Origin: Spartobacteria bacterium
Lineage (GTDB): Bacteria; Verrucomicrobiota; Verrucomicrobiia; Chthoniobacterales; UBA6821
Length of the DNA: 64,000 bases
NCBI GenBank assembly: GCA_947487385.1
Contig: CANKWU010000001.1
Span: 1-64,000 of the forward strand
Direction: 5' to 3'
The notes beneath the pieces were generated by a model, which saw nothing but the letters and a program-made list of their open reading frames with translations, did not search any database and was not told the origin of the DNA. A program made the translations under genes and the position numbers. Shown in pieces: positions 1-11,963 of the stretch (its first letter is position 1; each line of letters opens with the position of its first letter).

Positions 1-1
1 T

Positions 2-796
2 GGCACGCTGAATATCGGCACTCTTGGCGGCAGCGATACGGCCGGAACGATCATCACACCGACGATCGGATTCGGCTTAGGAACCGGCACGATCAACTTC
101 AACCAGATCGACACGGCAACGCTCACCTCATCGATCTCAGGATTCGGCATCATCCAGCAACTCGGAAGCGGTACGACGATTATTACAGGGAATAACACCT
201 ACACTGGGACTACTTTTATCTCTGTCGGGACCCTGCTTGCTAATAATACTGCGGGATCGGCTGTGGGCACCTCCACGGTACTCGTGACGAATGCCGGTAC
301 TCTTGGTGGTAATGGATCGATGGGTGGAGCCGCGACCATAGCGAGTGGAGGCTCACTCACCCCCGGCACTAATGGAGTCGGCTCACTGAGCTTCACCAAT
401 AGTCTGACACTGCTGTCAGGATCCACAACGACCTTTCAGATTACTTCGACCAACAATTTCACCTCGATCAACTTGATTGGTTCCACGCTCACCTACGGAG
501 GGAGCCTCGTCTTCAACATCGCAAGCTACACTCCTGCCGATGGGGATGCCTTCACTCTTTTCAATATGACCGGAGAAGCGACTGAGAATGGTGATTTTAG
601 CAGCGTATCAGCAGGAAGCCTCCAGTTTACTGATGATGCCGCAGGGACTTGGAGTGCCACCAACGGCTCTTACCTTTATCAGTTCAAGGACTCGACGGGT
701 CAACTCACGGTATCTCAGGCAGTCCCCGAGCCCTCTACCTACGCTCTCTTTGGTCTAGGAGCCTTGGCCTTGATCATGGCGGGCCGTCGAAAGTGA
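2..796 (+). CDS. PEP-CTERM surface protein with autotransporter-type beta-strand repeats (5' end outside window)
   Basis: The frame is open from base 2 to the stop at 794-796, so only the C-terminal 264 codons are present. The visible part is rich in Gly, Thr, Ser and Asn and carries the pattern TIITGNNTYTGTTFISVGTL, which is typical of autotransporter-associated beta-strand repeats. It ends with VPEPSTYALFGLGALAL followed by MAGRRK: a PEP motif, a hydrophobic helix and a basic tail, the PEP-CTERM sorting signal normally handled by an exosortase. The protein is therefore probably exported and processed at the envelope. Its ligand and full length cannot be judged. A start inside the window, for example at 263, would cut through the repeat domain and is unlikely. 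Confidence 0.85.
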   Translation, partial: GTLNIGTLGGSDTAGTIITPTIGFGLGTGTINFNQIDTATLTSSISGFGIIQQLGSGTTIITGNNTYTGTTFISVGTLLANNTAGSAVGTSTVLVTNAGTLGGNGSMGGAATIASGGSLTPGTNGVGSLSFTNSLTLLSGSTTTFQITSTNNFTSINLIGSTLTYGGSLVFNIASYTPADGDAFTLFNMTGEATENGDFSSVSAGSLQFTDDAAGTWSATNGSYLYQFKDSTGQLTVSQAVPEPSTYALFGLGALALIMAGRRK

Positions 797-893
797 TCCA
801 TTGGTCACTTCCATTGCAAGGCAAGCGGTGCCTAATGCACCGCTTACCGAGGGAATATCTTTCATTCCCTTTATCCCTGTGAGTTTATCCCCA

Positions 894-1958
894 CTACTTC
901 AGCTCCGGGGGAAGGGCTAGATTCTTAATCTGCTGAACGGCGTTGCGGTGGCAAACGAGTACGGCATCATCGGTCTCGACGACCACGAGATCGCTAACTC
1001 CGCAGAGGGCGATCGTTCGTTTGCCCGCGACGACGATATTTCGTCCGGAGTCGAGGGCAACGACACGGCCTTGCAGGGTGTTCTCCTGAGCATCCTTACC
1101 GAGGTGATCCGGGAGGGCTGTCCAGGAGCCGACATCGTCCCAGTCGTACTCGGCGATGGCTGCAACGACGCTGGTCGCCTTCTCCATGATGGAGAAGTCC
1201 ACGGAGATCTTGGAAAGCTTGGGAAATGTTTCAGCTAGGTAATCCGTGAGATCGCCGGTGGCGGGAAATCCCAGGATGAAGCGTTCCAACTCGGGCTGTT
1301 GCTTACGGCACTCGTCGAGGAAGGTCTCCGCTTGCCAGAGGAACATCCCGGCATTCCAACCATGCTTCTTTCCGAGTAGGAATTCTTGGGCACGATCGGC
1401 ATCCGGCTTCTCGACGAAGCGCTCCACGGAGACGATGCGTGTGGAGCCGGGGGCGGCAACTGGCTCACCCAGTTGAAGATAGCCAAAACCCGTCGAGGCA
1501 TGGGTCGGTGTGATTGAGAAGGTCAGGATGGAGGGATTCCCTGCCACGAATTCCGTCGCCTCGGGCAACTGTCTCCGGAAGGAGGCCGTGTCGTGGATCA
1601 TGGCATCTGCCGGGAAGAGACCAACAATCGCATCGGAATTACGGCTTCTTGCGATGCCAGTTGCCAGCGCGGCGGCAGGAGCCGTGTCCCGCTTAGCTGG
1701 CTCGGCAATAATGTTCTCACTAGGCAGGAACGGTAGTACAGCCAGGGTGGCTTCGATCTGAGCGACATTGGTCAGGATAAAGATCCGCTCAAAGGGAATA
1801 ACTCCTTCAAACCTGCGGACGGCTTGTTCTAAAAGGGTCTGGTCTCCCAAGAGTTTGAGAAGGTGCTTGGGAGTAGCGGTACGGCTGGCGGGCCAGAATC
1901 GCTCGCCGCTGCCTCCAGCCATGATGAAGACGTGGAGACGATCGAGTGAGGAGGACAT
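894..1958 (-). CDS. manC: Mannose-1-phosphate guanylyltransferase
   Basis: The product (354 aa) makes GDP-mannose from mannose 1-phosphate and GTP in the cytoplasm, feeding polysaccharide and glycan synthesis. Residues 13-26 read MAGGSGERFWPASR, the nucleotidyltransferase signature loop, followed by TPKHLLKLLGDQTLLEQ. An FVEKP motif lies further on, as in the ManC/Cps2B family. The length fits the short form that lacks the C-terminal isomerase domain of bifunctional AlgA-type enzymes. The start at 1958 is chosen because 42 more upstream codons would translate a repeated low-complexity leader. No Shine-Dalgarno sequence precedes it; the leader is pyrimidine-rich instead. Confidence 0.9.
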   Translation of the reverse strand: MSSSLDRLHVFIMAGGSGERFWPASRTATPKHLLKLLGDQTLLEQAVRRFEGVIPFERIFILTNVAQIEATLAVLPFLPSENIIAEPAKRDTAPAAALATGIARSRNSDAIVGLFPADAMIHDTASFRRQLPEATEFVAGNPSILTFSITPTHASTGFGYLQLGEPVAAPGSTRIVSVERFVEKPDADRAQEFLLGKKHGWNAGMFLWQAETFLDECRKQQPELERFILGFPATGDLTDYLAETFPKLSKISVDFSIMEKATSVVAAIAEYDWDDVGSWTALPDHLGKDAQENTLQGRVVALDSGRNIVVAGKRTIALCGVSDLVVVETDDAVLVCHRNAVQQIKNLALPPELK

Positions 1959-2012
1959 GCGTAAAGTGAAAAGTGAAAAGTGAAAAAGTGGAAGGTAGAA
2001 AAGTGAACCAAG
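1959..2012 (-). promoter_or_regulatory. Low-complexity pyrimidine leader of manC
   Basis: On the minus strand the bases just before the manC start codon are degenerate repeats of TTTTCAC (CACTTTTTCACTTTTCAC and similar) with hardly any G. There is no Shine-Dalgarno sequence. Similar leaders, each with its own motif, precede several other genes in the window. Confidence 0.5.
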
Positions 2013-2079
2013 GCGGTTGGAACCGCCGCGGTAGACTACGACGTAGTCGTAGCCCGAAGGGCGGCACGGCTTGCCGGGA
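1976..2079. repeat. Hairpin-dense direct repeat, copy 1
   Basis: This 104-base unit recurs 117 bases further right with only a few changes. It contains a chain of short perfect inverted repeats: GGCGGTTGGAACCGCC, CTACGACGTAGTCGTAG, GCCCGAAGGGC and GGCTTGCC. Its left end merges with the manC leader. It looks like a small interspersed, REP-like element rather than coding sequence. Confidence 0.75.
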
Positions 2080-2092
2080 GGCAAGTGACGTC

Positions 2093-2196
2093 AAAAGTGA
2101 AAAAGTGGAAGGTAGAAAAGTGAACCAAGGCGGTTGGAACCGCCGCGGTAGACTACGACGCAGTCCTAGCCCGAAGGGCAGCACGGCTTGCCGGGA
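2093..2196. repeat. Hairpin-dense direct repeat, copy 2
   Basis: Second copy of the unit at 1976-2079, offset by exactly 117 bases. The central hairpin is damaged here (CTACGACGCAGTCCTAG), while GGCGGTTGGAACCGCC is intact. To its right, 2239-2251 forms GCCCC-AAA-GGGGC. The rest of 2252-2412 shows no gene; a small palindrome AGCCGTTACGGCT lies at 2383-2395. Confidence 0.75.
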
Positions 2197-2412
2197 ATAC
2201 GTATGCGTGGGAACGCATCGGATAGAATACAAAAGGTAGCCCCAAAGGGGCGAGTTGAGCGGAGGCGAACGAGTCAACCAAGTGACGTTAAAGCTCGAAT
2301 GCAATAAGCTTAGCTCCAATCTACTAAAACCAAATCGGAATGGATTCCTTTCCTGAGTTGGCTAGTCCGGCCGTTGCTTCGCAGCCGTTACGGCTGAGTT
2401 CCATATTAGAAA

Positions 2413-5109
<2,697 letters not shown>

Positions 5110-5489
5110 AGGAAAAAAAGAGAATAGTAATATGGAACTCACTAACTCAGGAAGAAGTAAGAACGGATCTGACCTTAAACCAAAAAATTGAATTTGGAAT
5201 TATCATCCTGCACTCGACACGAGGGACAGAATTTTCAAGGGCAGAGGTGACCGAGGCGCTAATTTTGAACTTAAGAACTCAGGAAAATAACGAGAAATAA
5301 AAGACGCCTGCTGAGATTCAGCATCTTGTCATGGAAGCCGCTCATGCACAAAGGAGCTACTCTCTTTTATTGCCTCCTGATTTACTGAGCTCCATCTTAT
5401 TTTTAGATCCATTCTGTGTGAATGTGAGATCACCCCGAAACTCCTTGCAAGGAGTCTCAGGGGAGGCTATGTTTCCAGCCTCTAAAAAT
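5110..5489. other. Intergenic region with palindrome before rpsO
   Basis: About 380 bases lie between the divergent valS and rpsO starts, with no credible gene. A perfect 16-base palindrome, ACTCCTTGCAAGGAGT, sits at 5440-5455, followed by AGGGGAGG two bases before an in-frame ATG at 5469. S15 represses its own translation through leader structures in other bacteria, so this palindrome is a candidate leader element. I see no convincing promoter hexamers. Confidence 0.4.
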
Positions 5490-5750
5490 ATGACGACAAC
5501 TGAAACAGCTGAAATCGCAGCACTCCGGCTGCATGAGAAGGACACCGGCAGCGCCGACGTCCAGGTGGCGAACCTCACCCAGAGAATCACCTCTCTCACC
5601 GAGCATCTCAAAGGCAACGCCAAGGATCATTCCTCACGTCGCGGCCTTCTCAAGATGGTTGCCACGCGCCGCCGTCTTCTTGATTACCTCAAGGATAGCG
5701 CCAGCGAGCGTTACCAGGCGGTCATTGAGAAGCTGAACTTGCGCAAGTAA
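5490..5750 (+). CDS. rpsO: 30S ribosomal protein S15
   Basis: The product (86 aa) binds 16S rRNA early in 30S assembly. The S15 core is clear: [16 protein letters not shown], then [18 protein letters not shown] and [10 protein letters not shown], ending in KLNLRK. The ATG at 5490 gives the usual S15 length. An in-frame ATG at 5469 would add MFPASKN and has a GGGGAGG tract only two bases upstream, so the true start is uncertain by seven codons. The gene is followed by pnp on the same strand, the widely conserved rpsO-pnp arrangement. Confidence 0.95.
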   Translation: MTTTETAEIAALRLHEKDTGSADVQVANLTQRITSLTEHLKGNAKDHSSRRGLLKMVATRRRLLDYLKDSASERYQAVIEKLNLRK

Positions 5751-5983
5751 CGCACTAGTCAACGGATTTCCCCGCCTGGAAAGTTCTGACCTGATGAGGT
5801 CGGGCGCTCCTAGGGTGGGGGATGAGATCCTGCGACAATTATTCCTTCTCTCGCTCACTTGGCTGGAGAATTGCACACAACACACACCAACCATGCAGAC
5901 ACTCATCAGGGTGTCATGCGTATCCAGGGATGCTCACCATTTTTTTCAAGCACCCTTCATCCAATCCTTAATTCCTAATTCTT

Positions 5984-8125
5984 ATGTCACACACTATCGT
6001 TACGGCCAATGTCGGCCAGAATCCTCTCAGTTTTGAGACCGGCAAGATCGCCAAGCTCGCCGATGGTGCCGTCGTTGTCAGTTCCGGCGAGACCATCGTT
6101 CTCGTCAGCGCCGTCTCCGCCACGTCCGTCAAGGATGGGCAGGACTTCTTCCCTCTCACCGTCGATTACAAGGAGAAGGCCGCCGCTGTGGGTAAGTTCC
6201 CAGGCGGTTACTTCAAGCGTGAGGGCCGTCCAAGTGAGAAGGAGATCCTGACTGCTCGCATGACAGATCGTCCGCTTCGCCCGCTCTTCCCGAAAAACTA
6301 CTTCTACGACACCCAGATCATCAGCATCCTGCTCTCCGCTGATGGCCAGATCGATCCTGATATTCTCTCCATCAATGGTGCTTCCGCAGCCCTTTGCGTT
6401 TCTGACATTCCGTTTGAGAAGCCGATCGCGGCAGTCCGTGTCGGTCGCGTGAACGGTGAGTTCGTTGTGAACCCCACCCACGCCGAGCGTGAATACAGTG
6501 ATCTCGACCTTGTCTATGTCGGCGATGGTGAGAATGTCATCATGATCGAAGGTGCCGCCAATGAACTTCCTGAAGAGGATTTCAAGAAGGCCCTCGACTT
6601 CGCCCGTGAGCAGACCCGTCCGATCATCGCCGCCCAGAACGAGCTGATCGCGAAGGCCGGCAAACCGAAGCGTGAGTTCACTCTTCTCAATGTCGATGAG
6701 GGAATGCTTGAGATCGCCTACCAGGTCGCCGGTGATCGAATCGAGGCCGCCCTCTACACCCCGAGCAAGGTGGCTCGTGGCAAGGCTGTCGGTGCACTCC
6801 GCGAGGAAGTGAGCTCCAAGATCATCGAGAAGTTCCCTGCCGCTACGAAGTTCGAGATCTCTCAGGCGTTTGATTATCTCCAGAAGAAGGCCTTCCGCGT
6901 CAGCATTCTCGATAAGCAGAAGCGTTGCGATGGTCGCGGCCTCCTCGAGCTTCGTCAGTTGACCAGCGAGACGACCGTTCTGCCACGCGCCCATGGTTCC
7001 GCGCTCTTCGCACGCGGCGAGACTCAGGCCATGGCGTTGGCCACCCTCGCCACTTCCGATGAGGCCCAGATGATCGACGGATATGGTGGCGGCGAGACGA
7101 CCAAGCGCTTCCTGCTTCACTACAATTTCCCTCCTTTCAGCGTTGGTGAGACTGGCCGCTTCGGTGGTCAGAACCGCCGTGAGATCGGCCACGGTGCTCT
7201 TGCCGAGCGCTCCATCTTTCCGGTCATCCCGAGCCAGCAGGAGTTCCCTTACGCTCTCCGCGTGACCAGCGAGGTCATGGAGTCCAATGGCTCAACCTCG
7301 ATGGCCTCGGTCTGCGCAGGCGTTCTTGCTCTGCTCGATGCAGGTGTCCCTCTCAAGCGTCCCGTCGCGGGTATCTCCGTAGGACTTGTCTCTGAGGATG
7401 ATGGCCATGGCAAGCTCACCCGCCACACCTTGCTGACCGACATCATTGGCAGCGAGGATCACTTCGGCGACATGGACTTCAAGCTCTGTGGCACCGAGGC
7501 CGGTGTTACTGGATTCCAGCTCGATCTCAAGCTCAAAGGCATCAGCCACGAGCTCATGTCAGCTGCGATCGACGACGCCCGCAAGAACCGCGGATTGATC
7601 CTTGATCATATGAATCAGACCCTTCCCGCACACCGCAGCGAGATGAGTAAGTATGCTCCCCGCATCGAGACCGTAAAGGTTCCTCAGGATAAGATAGGTC
7701 TCATCATCGGCCCTGGTGGCAAGACCATCAAGAGCATCGTTGCCGAGACTGGCGCCGAGATTAACATCGAGGATGACGGCTCCGTGAACATCTATTCAAG
7801 CAATGGTGAGAGCCTGAAGCGCGCGAAGGAGATCATCCTCGGCATGATTAAGGAAATCAGCGTCGGTGAGGTATACCAAGGAACAGTCGTCTCCATTAAG
7901 GAGTTCGGCGCCTTTGTCGAAGTTCTGCCGGGCAAGGACGGACTTGTCCATATCTCCGAGCTCGCCGATATGCGCGTCAACAAGGTCGAGGATGTTGTCA
8001 AGACTGGCGACGTTATCTGGGTCAAGTGCATCGGCGTCGATGACCGGGGCAAGGTGAAGCTCAGCCGCAAGGCCGCGATGAAAGAGCGCGACCAGGCTGC
8101 GGGAGTTACTGAGAATGCAGGTTGA
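5984..8125 (+). CDS. pnp: Polyribonucleotide nucleotidyltransferase (PNPase)
   Basis: The product (713 aa) is a phosphorolytic 3'-5' exoribonuclease of RNA turnover. Two RNase PH domains are joined by an alpha-helical segment. A KH domain follows ([15 protein letters not shown]), then an S1 domain ([27 protein letters not shown]). The 233-base gap after rpsO contains a stem CTGACC-N6-GGTCGG around 5788, a possible leader structure since PNPase often controls its own message. The start codon is preceded by a pyrimidine leader with CCTTAATTCCTAATTCTT and has no Shine-Dalgarno sequence. An intrinsic terminator closes the unit. Confidence 0.98.
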   Translation: MSHTIVTANVGQNPLSFETGKIAKLADGAVVVSSGETIVLVSAVSATSVKDGQDFFPLTVDYKEKAAAVGKFPGGYFKREGRPSEKEILTARMTDRPLRPLFPKNYFYDTQIISILLSADGQIDPDILSINGASAALCVSDIPFEKPIAAVRVGRVNGEFVVNPTHAEREYSDLDLVYVGDGENVIMIEGAANELPEEDFKKALDFAREQTRPIIAAQNELIAKAGKPKREFTLLNVDEGMLEIAYQVAGDRIEAALYTPSKVARGKAVGALREEVSSKIIEKFPAATKFEISQAFDYLQKKAFRVSILDKQKRCDGRGLLELRQLTSETTVLPRAHGSALFARGETQAMALATLATSDEAQMIDGYGGGETTKRFLLHYNFPPFSVGETGRFGGQNRREIGHGALAERSIFPVIPSQQEFPYALRVTSEVMESNGSTSMASVCAGVLALLDAGVPLKRPVAGISVGLVSEDDGHGKLTRHTLLTDIIGSEDHFGDMDFKLCGTEAGVTGFQLDLKLKGISHELMSAAIDDARKNRGLILDHMNQTLPAHRSEMSKYAPRIETVKVPQDKIGLIIGPGGKTIKSIVAETGAEINIEDDGSVNIYSSNGESLKRAKEIILGMIKEISVGEVYQGTVVSIKEFGAFVEVLPGKDGLVHISELADMRVNKVEDVVKTGDVIWVKCIGVDDRGKVKLSRKAAMKERDQAAGVTENAG

Positions 8126-8185
8126 TTCACTATGAACCTAGTGGACTTCTAGTCTTCTACGGTTTTCTTTAATTCCTTAATTCCT

Positions 8186-8217
8186 AAAAGCCCCGGGTAT
8201 CACCCGGGGCTTTTTTT
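8186..8217 (+). terminator. Intrinsic terminator of rpsO-pnp
   Basis: A perfect 13-base-pair stem (AAAAGCCCCGGGT at 8186-8198 with ACCCGGGGCTTTT at 8202-8214) encloses the loop ATC and runs into a tract of seven T. Confidence 0.95.
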
Positions 8218-8323
8218 GTAGGCCATTTCTGTATATTCCCTCATACATGTCGGAATTGTAACATTTTGTGCCTTGAGTAGGGCTACACGGCTGAGGCAAT
8301 TTTTTTGGGCATAATTCCAAACT

Positions 8324-10249
8324 ATGCTCACACCCCGATTCTCTTCTCTACTCCTTGTTGGGCTACTTACCTGTTTTCATTTATTATCGGGAAATCTCCC
8401 CGCCCAAGGGCTCACACCCAAGTTCTTGGATCCCACTGAGGAGTTGGACGGAAATGCCAAGAAGCACGCAAGCTTCCCTTCCCCCTCTCCCACCCCCTCT
8501 CCCACCCCCTCTCCCGCCAGTACACCCACGCCCTCAGCTTCTCGGGTTGGGGATTTTATAGAGCGATTGGTGAATGATATCCAACGCTACTTGCCCTCGG
8601 GATTATCGGCAGTTTACACAGAGATTGGATCAGATGTTACCTCGGTGATTCATTATCCTGAGCACGTAAGTGGACCTGGATCTGTGGTCGGTCAGAGTGT
8701 CGGAAGTCAGATGTCACATGTTGGCCATGCAGTCGATGTTGTTACCCACAGGGAGTTTGAGCTGATTAATGGCTTTGAAAAAAAGTTGGCCGATTGGGGT
8801 TTGGTATTCGGAGGAGACTGGCAGGGGAACTATTACGGCAATGTTGCTGGTGGATACCGAACGGGAAGTGCCTTTGACGAGCAAATCAAACTAGCCTTCA
8901 TTTACGACTTCGGAAAGAAGCTCCACCTCAAGGGACTCAAGGCGTATTCTAACTTCCGCTATAGGGATGGGGATGACATCAACAACATTAGTGGAGCAGC
9001 CAATGGATTCAACCCCTCAAACATTCAGAGTGGCAAGGAATTGCGCCTTATGGCTCAGTATTTGGAATACACGACCGAGAACGGCGCCTTCATGATCAAT
9101 GCCGGATGGATGAATCCTTATGACTTCTTTCTCCAACAGCCCCTCTCCAAGCTCTTCCAGAATAATCAGATCGCCAGCTCAAAGGGGATTGGTGGGAATA
9201 GTGGCGGAGGTGCCCGGGAGACATTTGTGGGTGATCCCGCATACAACAATAATGTCGCCGCCAAGATCCCTTGGAGTAGCACTTACGATGCATGGGGAAG
9301 CACGCTCCGTATCAGGCCGACTAAATCAACTTATGCCATCAGTGGACTTTACCTAGCGATTCCTAATGCCGCCGGCGCCGTTCAGGGCGTCTACACCCCC
9401 ACCCAAGTGGCTCCCTATACCTCCGTGCCAAGGAGTCAGTTGGGCAAACCAAATCCAAACTCACGGGGCACGGTAAATAATAACGGACTTTCTAGCTTTG
9501 GGGGCGCAGGTTGGAATGCCGTCGGCGAGGGGCAGCCTAATGGGAATAGTGGAAATCCCAATGGATTCTATTCCTGCACAGAGTTCGGATGGGAGCCCAA
9601 GCTGGGTAAGGACAAACTCGAGGGGAAATATGCTTTTGGGATGATCTGGTGGGGTATCCAGGATGAGAACTTCCTGCCGGTTAACCAGACAGGGAGTGGA
9701 TCCAAGGCTAAGGCTGTCAATGCCGGTTCCTTCAATATGGGCTCTTGGGCCTGGTATTTTCAGGCCGATCAAATGCTCTATCGCGTTAGGGAGTCGACCG
9801 CTCCGAGCGATGACAAGAATCCATCACCAGCCAGGAACCTCTCCAAGAAAGGGCTCTATATGTTCAACGCGTGGAGCTTCTCACCCAGTCGGTACAGCCT
9901 GCTCGATTTTTATTACCAGACGGGTCTTATCTACCAAGGTCTTCTTCCGGGTAGGCCGGATGATCGCCTTGGAGTCGCCTTCGGATCGGCGTGGTTCAGT
10001 TCTGATGCTGCCTCGGCCTATACTCAGACATACCAGATTCAGACTGCTGCAGCCATTGCAGGAGGCAAGATGGTGTATCCTGCCCAACCACAGCCGACAT
10101 GGGGAGGTGTGCTAGAAGTCGATTATCAGTGCATGCTCACCAAGTGGATTTCGGTAAAGCCGTTCGCGGAGTTGATTATGAATCCCCAGCAGAACGGCAC
10201 CTTGGGCAATGTCTTTGTCCTTGGAACCCAGGCCGCGGTAAGATTCTGA
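8324..10249 (+). CDS. OprB-type carbohydrate-selective porin with Pro/Ser/Thr linker
   Basis: The product (641 aa) is a predicted outer-membrane beta-barrel. A signal peptide covers about residues 1-28. A low-complexity linker of PTPS units follows at about 50-70, encoded by a 12-base tandem repeat. The OprB-like barrel then begins around residue 145 (WGLVFGGDWQGNYYGN) with family features such as INAGWMNPYDFF, QQPLSKLF, FGWEPKLGKDKLEGKYAFG and a barrel-type C-terminus ending in Phe. OprB porins pass sugars, but the substrate here is unknown. A second, clearly related porin lies at 31561-33375, which lacks the Pro-rich linker. Confidence 0.85.
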   Translation: MLTPRFSSLLLVGLLTCFHLLSGNLPAQGLTPKFLDPTEELDGNAKKHASFPSPSPTPSPTPSPASTPTPSASRVGDFIERLVNDIQRYLPSGLSAVYTEIGSDVTSVIHYPEHVSGPGSVVGQSVGSQMSHVGHAVDVVTHREFELINGFEKKLADWGLVFGGDWQGNYYGNVAGGYRTGSAFDEQIKLAFIYDFGKKLHLKGLKAYSNFRYRDGDDINNISGAANGFNPSNIQSGKELRLMAQYLEYTTENGAFMINAGWMNPYDFFLQQPLSKLFQNNQIASSKGIGGNSGGGARETFVGDPAYNNNVAAKIPWSSTYDAWGSTLRIRPTKSTYAISGLYLAIPNAAGAVQGVYTPTQVAPYTSVPRSQLGKPNPNSRGTVNNNGLSSFGGAGWNAVGEGQPNGNSGNPNGFYSCTEFGWEPKLGKDKLEGKYAFGMIWWGIQDENFLPVNQTGSGSKAKAVNAGSFNMGSWAWYFQADQMLYRVRESTAPSDDKNPSPARNLSKKGLYMFNAWSFSPSRYSLLDFYYQTGLIYQGLLPGRPDDRLGVAFGSAWFSSDAASAYTQTYQIQTAAAIAGGKMVYPAQPQPTWGGVLEVDYQCMLTKWISVKPFAELIMNPQQNGTLGNVFVLGTQAAVRF

Positions 10250-10308
10250 TGAATTGCTCCTCCTTTTGAGGGGTGACCCCTACCGGAAACCTGTGTAGAC
10301 TTACCCCT

Positions 10309-11211
10309 GTGCAGGAGTTTCTTCAGCAGTTGATCAACGGCCTTTCTCTGGGGGCGATCTACGCTTTGATAGCTCTCGGTTACAGCATGGTCTACGGCTT
10401 GCTGAAATTCATTAACTTTGCCCATGGGGATGTCCTGATGATTGGGGCCTTTGCAGGATTTTACGCCACGCCAGTTGCACGCCAGCTTTTCCCCGATCCT
10501 TGGATGACAACGGCCGTGGTGCTCATCTGGGCCATGATCGTCTGTGCCATGCTCGGGGTGATCATCGAACTCCTAGCCTACCGGCCTCTGCGGAATCAGC
10601 CCAAGCTGGCAGTGCTGATCACCTCGATCGGAGTATCGCTCCTCCTTTCCTATGGCGGGCAGATTCTCTTTGGTGTAAATCAGAAGGCCTTCCCGGATCT
10701 TCTCCCGCCGATCCGCTTTGCGCTAGGGCAGGGGGTCACGATCTCCGGAAATCATCTGCTGGTGATCGCCGTGACGCTGGTGCTTCTTGTTAGCCTGCGC
10801 GAGATTGTGCTTAGAACCCGTTTCGGCTTGGCGCTCCGTGCTCTCTCTCAGAACCGTGATGCGGCCGCCCTCATGGGGGTGAACAGCAATGCGGTGATCT
10901 CCCTGACCTTTGCCGTTGGTTCAGCTCTGGCCGGTGCTGCCGGCGTACTCTACGCCATGAATATCCATTCGATCGAGCCACTCATGGGAACCCAACCCGG
11001 TATCAAGGCCTTCGTGGCAGCCGTTCTTGGCGGGATCGGTAGTCTGCCTGGTGCCGCTGTGGGAGGACTGTTGCTAGGCCTGAGCGAATGCCTTTTGGGG
11101 GGATCCTTTCTCTCTTCTTACCGCGATGCCATTGCCTTCGGAATCCTGATCGTGATCTTGCTAATCAGGCCTTCGGGACTCTTTGGGAGCTCAGCAGCTG
11201 AGAAGGTGTGA
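10309..11211 (+). CDS. livH: Branched-chain amino acid-type ABC permease, LivH family
   Basis: The product (300 aa) is an integral inner-membrane permease. The N-terminus (FLQQLINGLSLGAIYALIAL, GYSMVYGLLKFINFAHGD) matches LivH closely, and GIKAFVAAVLGGIGSLPGA is the conserved permease loop. The GTG at 10309 aligns with family N-termini; an upstream GTG at 10273 lies in a small palindrome and would add twelve atypical residues. LivM, LivG and LivF do not follow, as they usually do. A LivJ-type binding protein gene is 5 kb away on the other strand. Substrate could be amino acids, amides or urea. Confidence 0.88.
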   Translation: MQEFLQQLINGLSLGAIYALIALGYSMVYGLLKFINFAHGDVLMIGAFAGFYATPVARQLFPDPWMTTAVVLIWAMIVCAMLGVIIELLAYRPLRNQPKLAVLITSIGVSLLLSYGGQILFGVNQKAFPDLLPPIRFALGQGVTISGNHLLVIAVTLVLLVSLREIVLRTRFGLALRALSQNRDAAALMGVNSNAVISLTFAVGSALAGAAGVLYAMNIHSIEPLMGTQPGIKAFVAAVLGGIGSLPGAAVGGLLLGLSECLLGGSFLSSYRDAIAFGILIVILLIRPSGLFGSSAAEKV

Positions 11212-11219
11212 TGGTATTC

Positions 11220-11918
11220 TTACCTATCCTCTTTTCCCAATACCTCTAGATACCGGCGTGTAACTGGATCCGGATTTCCCGGGTTGAAGCTCTCGATTCT
11301 CATCTGTTTAAGCATCCAGAGGCCGTCGATCTTCTGCGCGGAGACGATTTCAAACCGGCGCAGGAGAAGCCCTTTTTTGTCATAGCCTTCGATGCGCAGG
11401 ATGGCGCCGGAGTCCTTGTCGATCCAGACACGAGCGACGCCGTAGATCTCCTCGCTTGCGGGTGCCTGAAGATCGATCTTCCATGCTGGTCGGGTCTTGA
11501 TGCTATCTTCTCCTTGCAGAATAGGCTGCGGCCAGTAGAGGAATCCCAGGGAGAGATCTTGGTAGCTGACACCGGTGTCCCTGATGACATCGTGAAGATG
11601 GGTGCCGCTGATGGTCTGCGACTCCCCGTTCTTTTTCTCCAGAAGCATGGTATTTCCGGGTTCGAGTTTGAGCAGGAGGATTTGTTCCGGCTCCTTGAAC
11701 TCGTAGGTGATCACATGGTTTTTGAGGCCGATATGCAGCGGAATCGACTTCTCCTCGCCCCGGATCTGAGCTCGCAGCGAAGCCGGCCTTGCCGTGGGGC
11801 TCATTCGAGCGGCCTGGAGTATCTCTTCAGCTTTCCGGGCCTCTTGAGCCTGCGCAGGAATGGCACAAGTTTCCATCAATAGCAGGAGAAGAGCGATGGC
11901 GGAAAACGAGAAACGCAT
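11220..11918 (-). CDS. LolA-like outer-membrane lipoprotein-sorting family protein
   Basis: The product (232 aa) has a signal peptide (MRFSFSAIALLLLLMETCA to about residue 24) and then a predicted beta-rich periplasmic domain. Phrases such as VWIDKDSGAILRIEGYDKKG and RRFEIVSAQKIDGLWMLKQM are typical of the LolA/LolB-fold proteins annotated as outer membrane lipoprotein-sorting proteins. Such proteins bind lipids or lipoprotein acyl chains in the periplasm. Its specific cargo is unknown. It converges on livH and has no obvious operon partner. Confidence 0.7.
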   Translation of the reverse strand: MRFSFSAIALLLLLMETCAIPAQAQEARKAEEILQAARMSPTARPASLRAQIRGEEKSIPLHIGLKNHVITYEFKEPEQILLLKLEPGNTMLLEKKNGESQTISGTHLHDVIRDTGVSYQDLSLGFLYWPQPILQGEDSIKTRPAWKIDLQAPASEEIYGVARVWIDKDSGAILRIEGYDKKGLLLRRFEIVSAQKIDGLWMLKQMRIESFNPGNPDPVTRRYLEVLGKEDR

Positions 11919-11963
11919 AGAGTGACGATATCGGTCTTGACTAATGACTGTCGTGGTTGTTCG

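Noticed and set aside
5785-5800. CTGATGAG in the rpsO-pnp gap as a hammerhead ribozyme core
   Set aside because: The GAAA strand and the three stems are not in the right order.
5987-7192. 400-codon minus-strand frame opposite pnp
   Set aside because: It mirrors the strong codon bias of pnp and has no family pattern.
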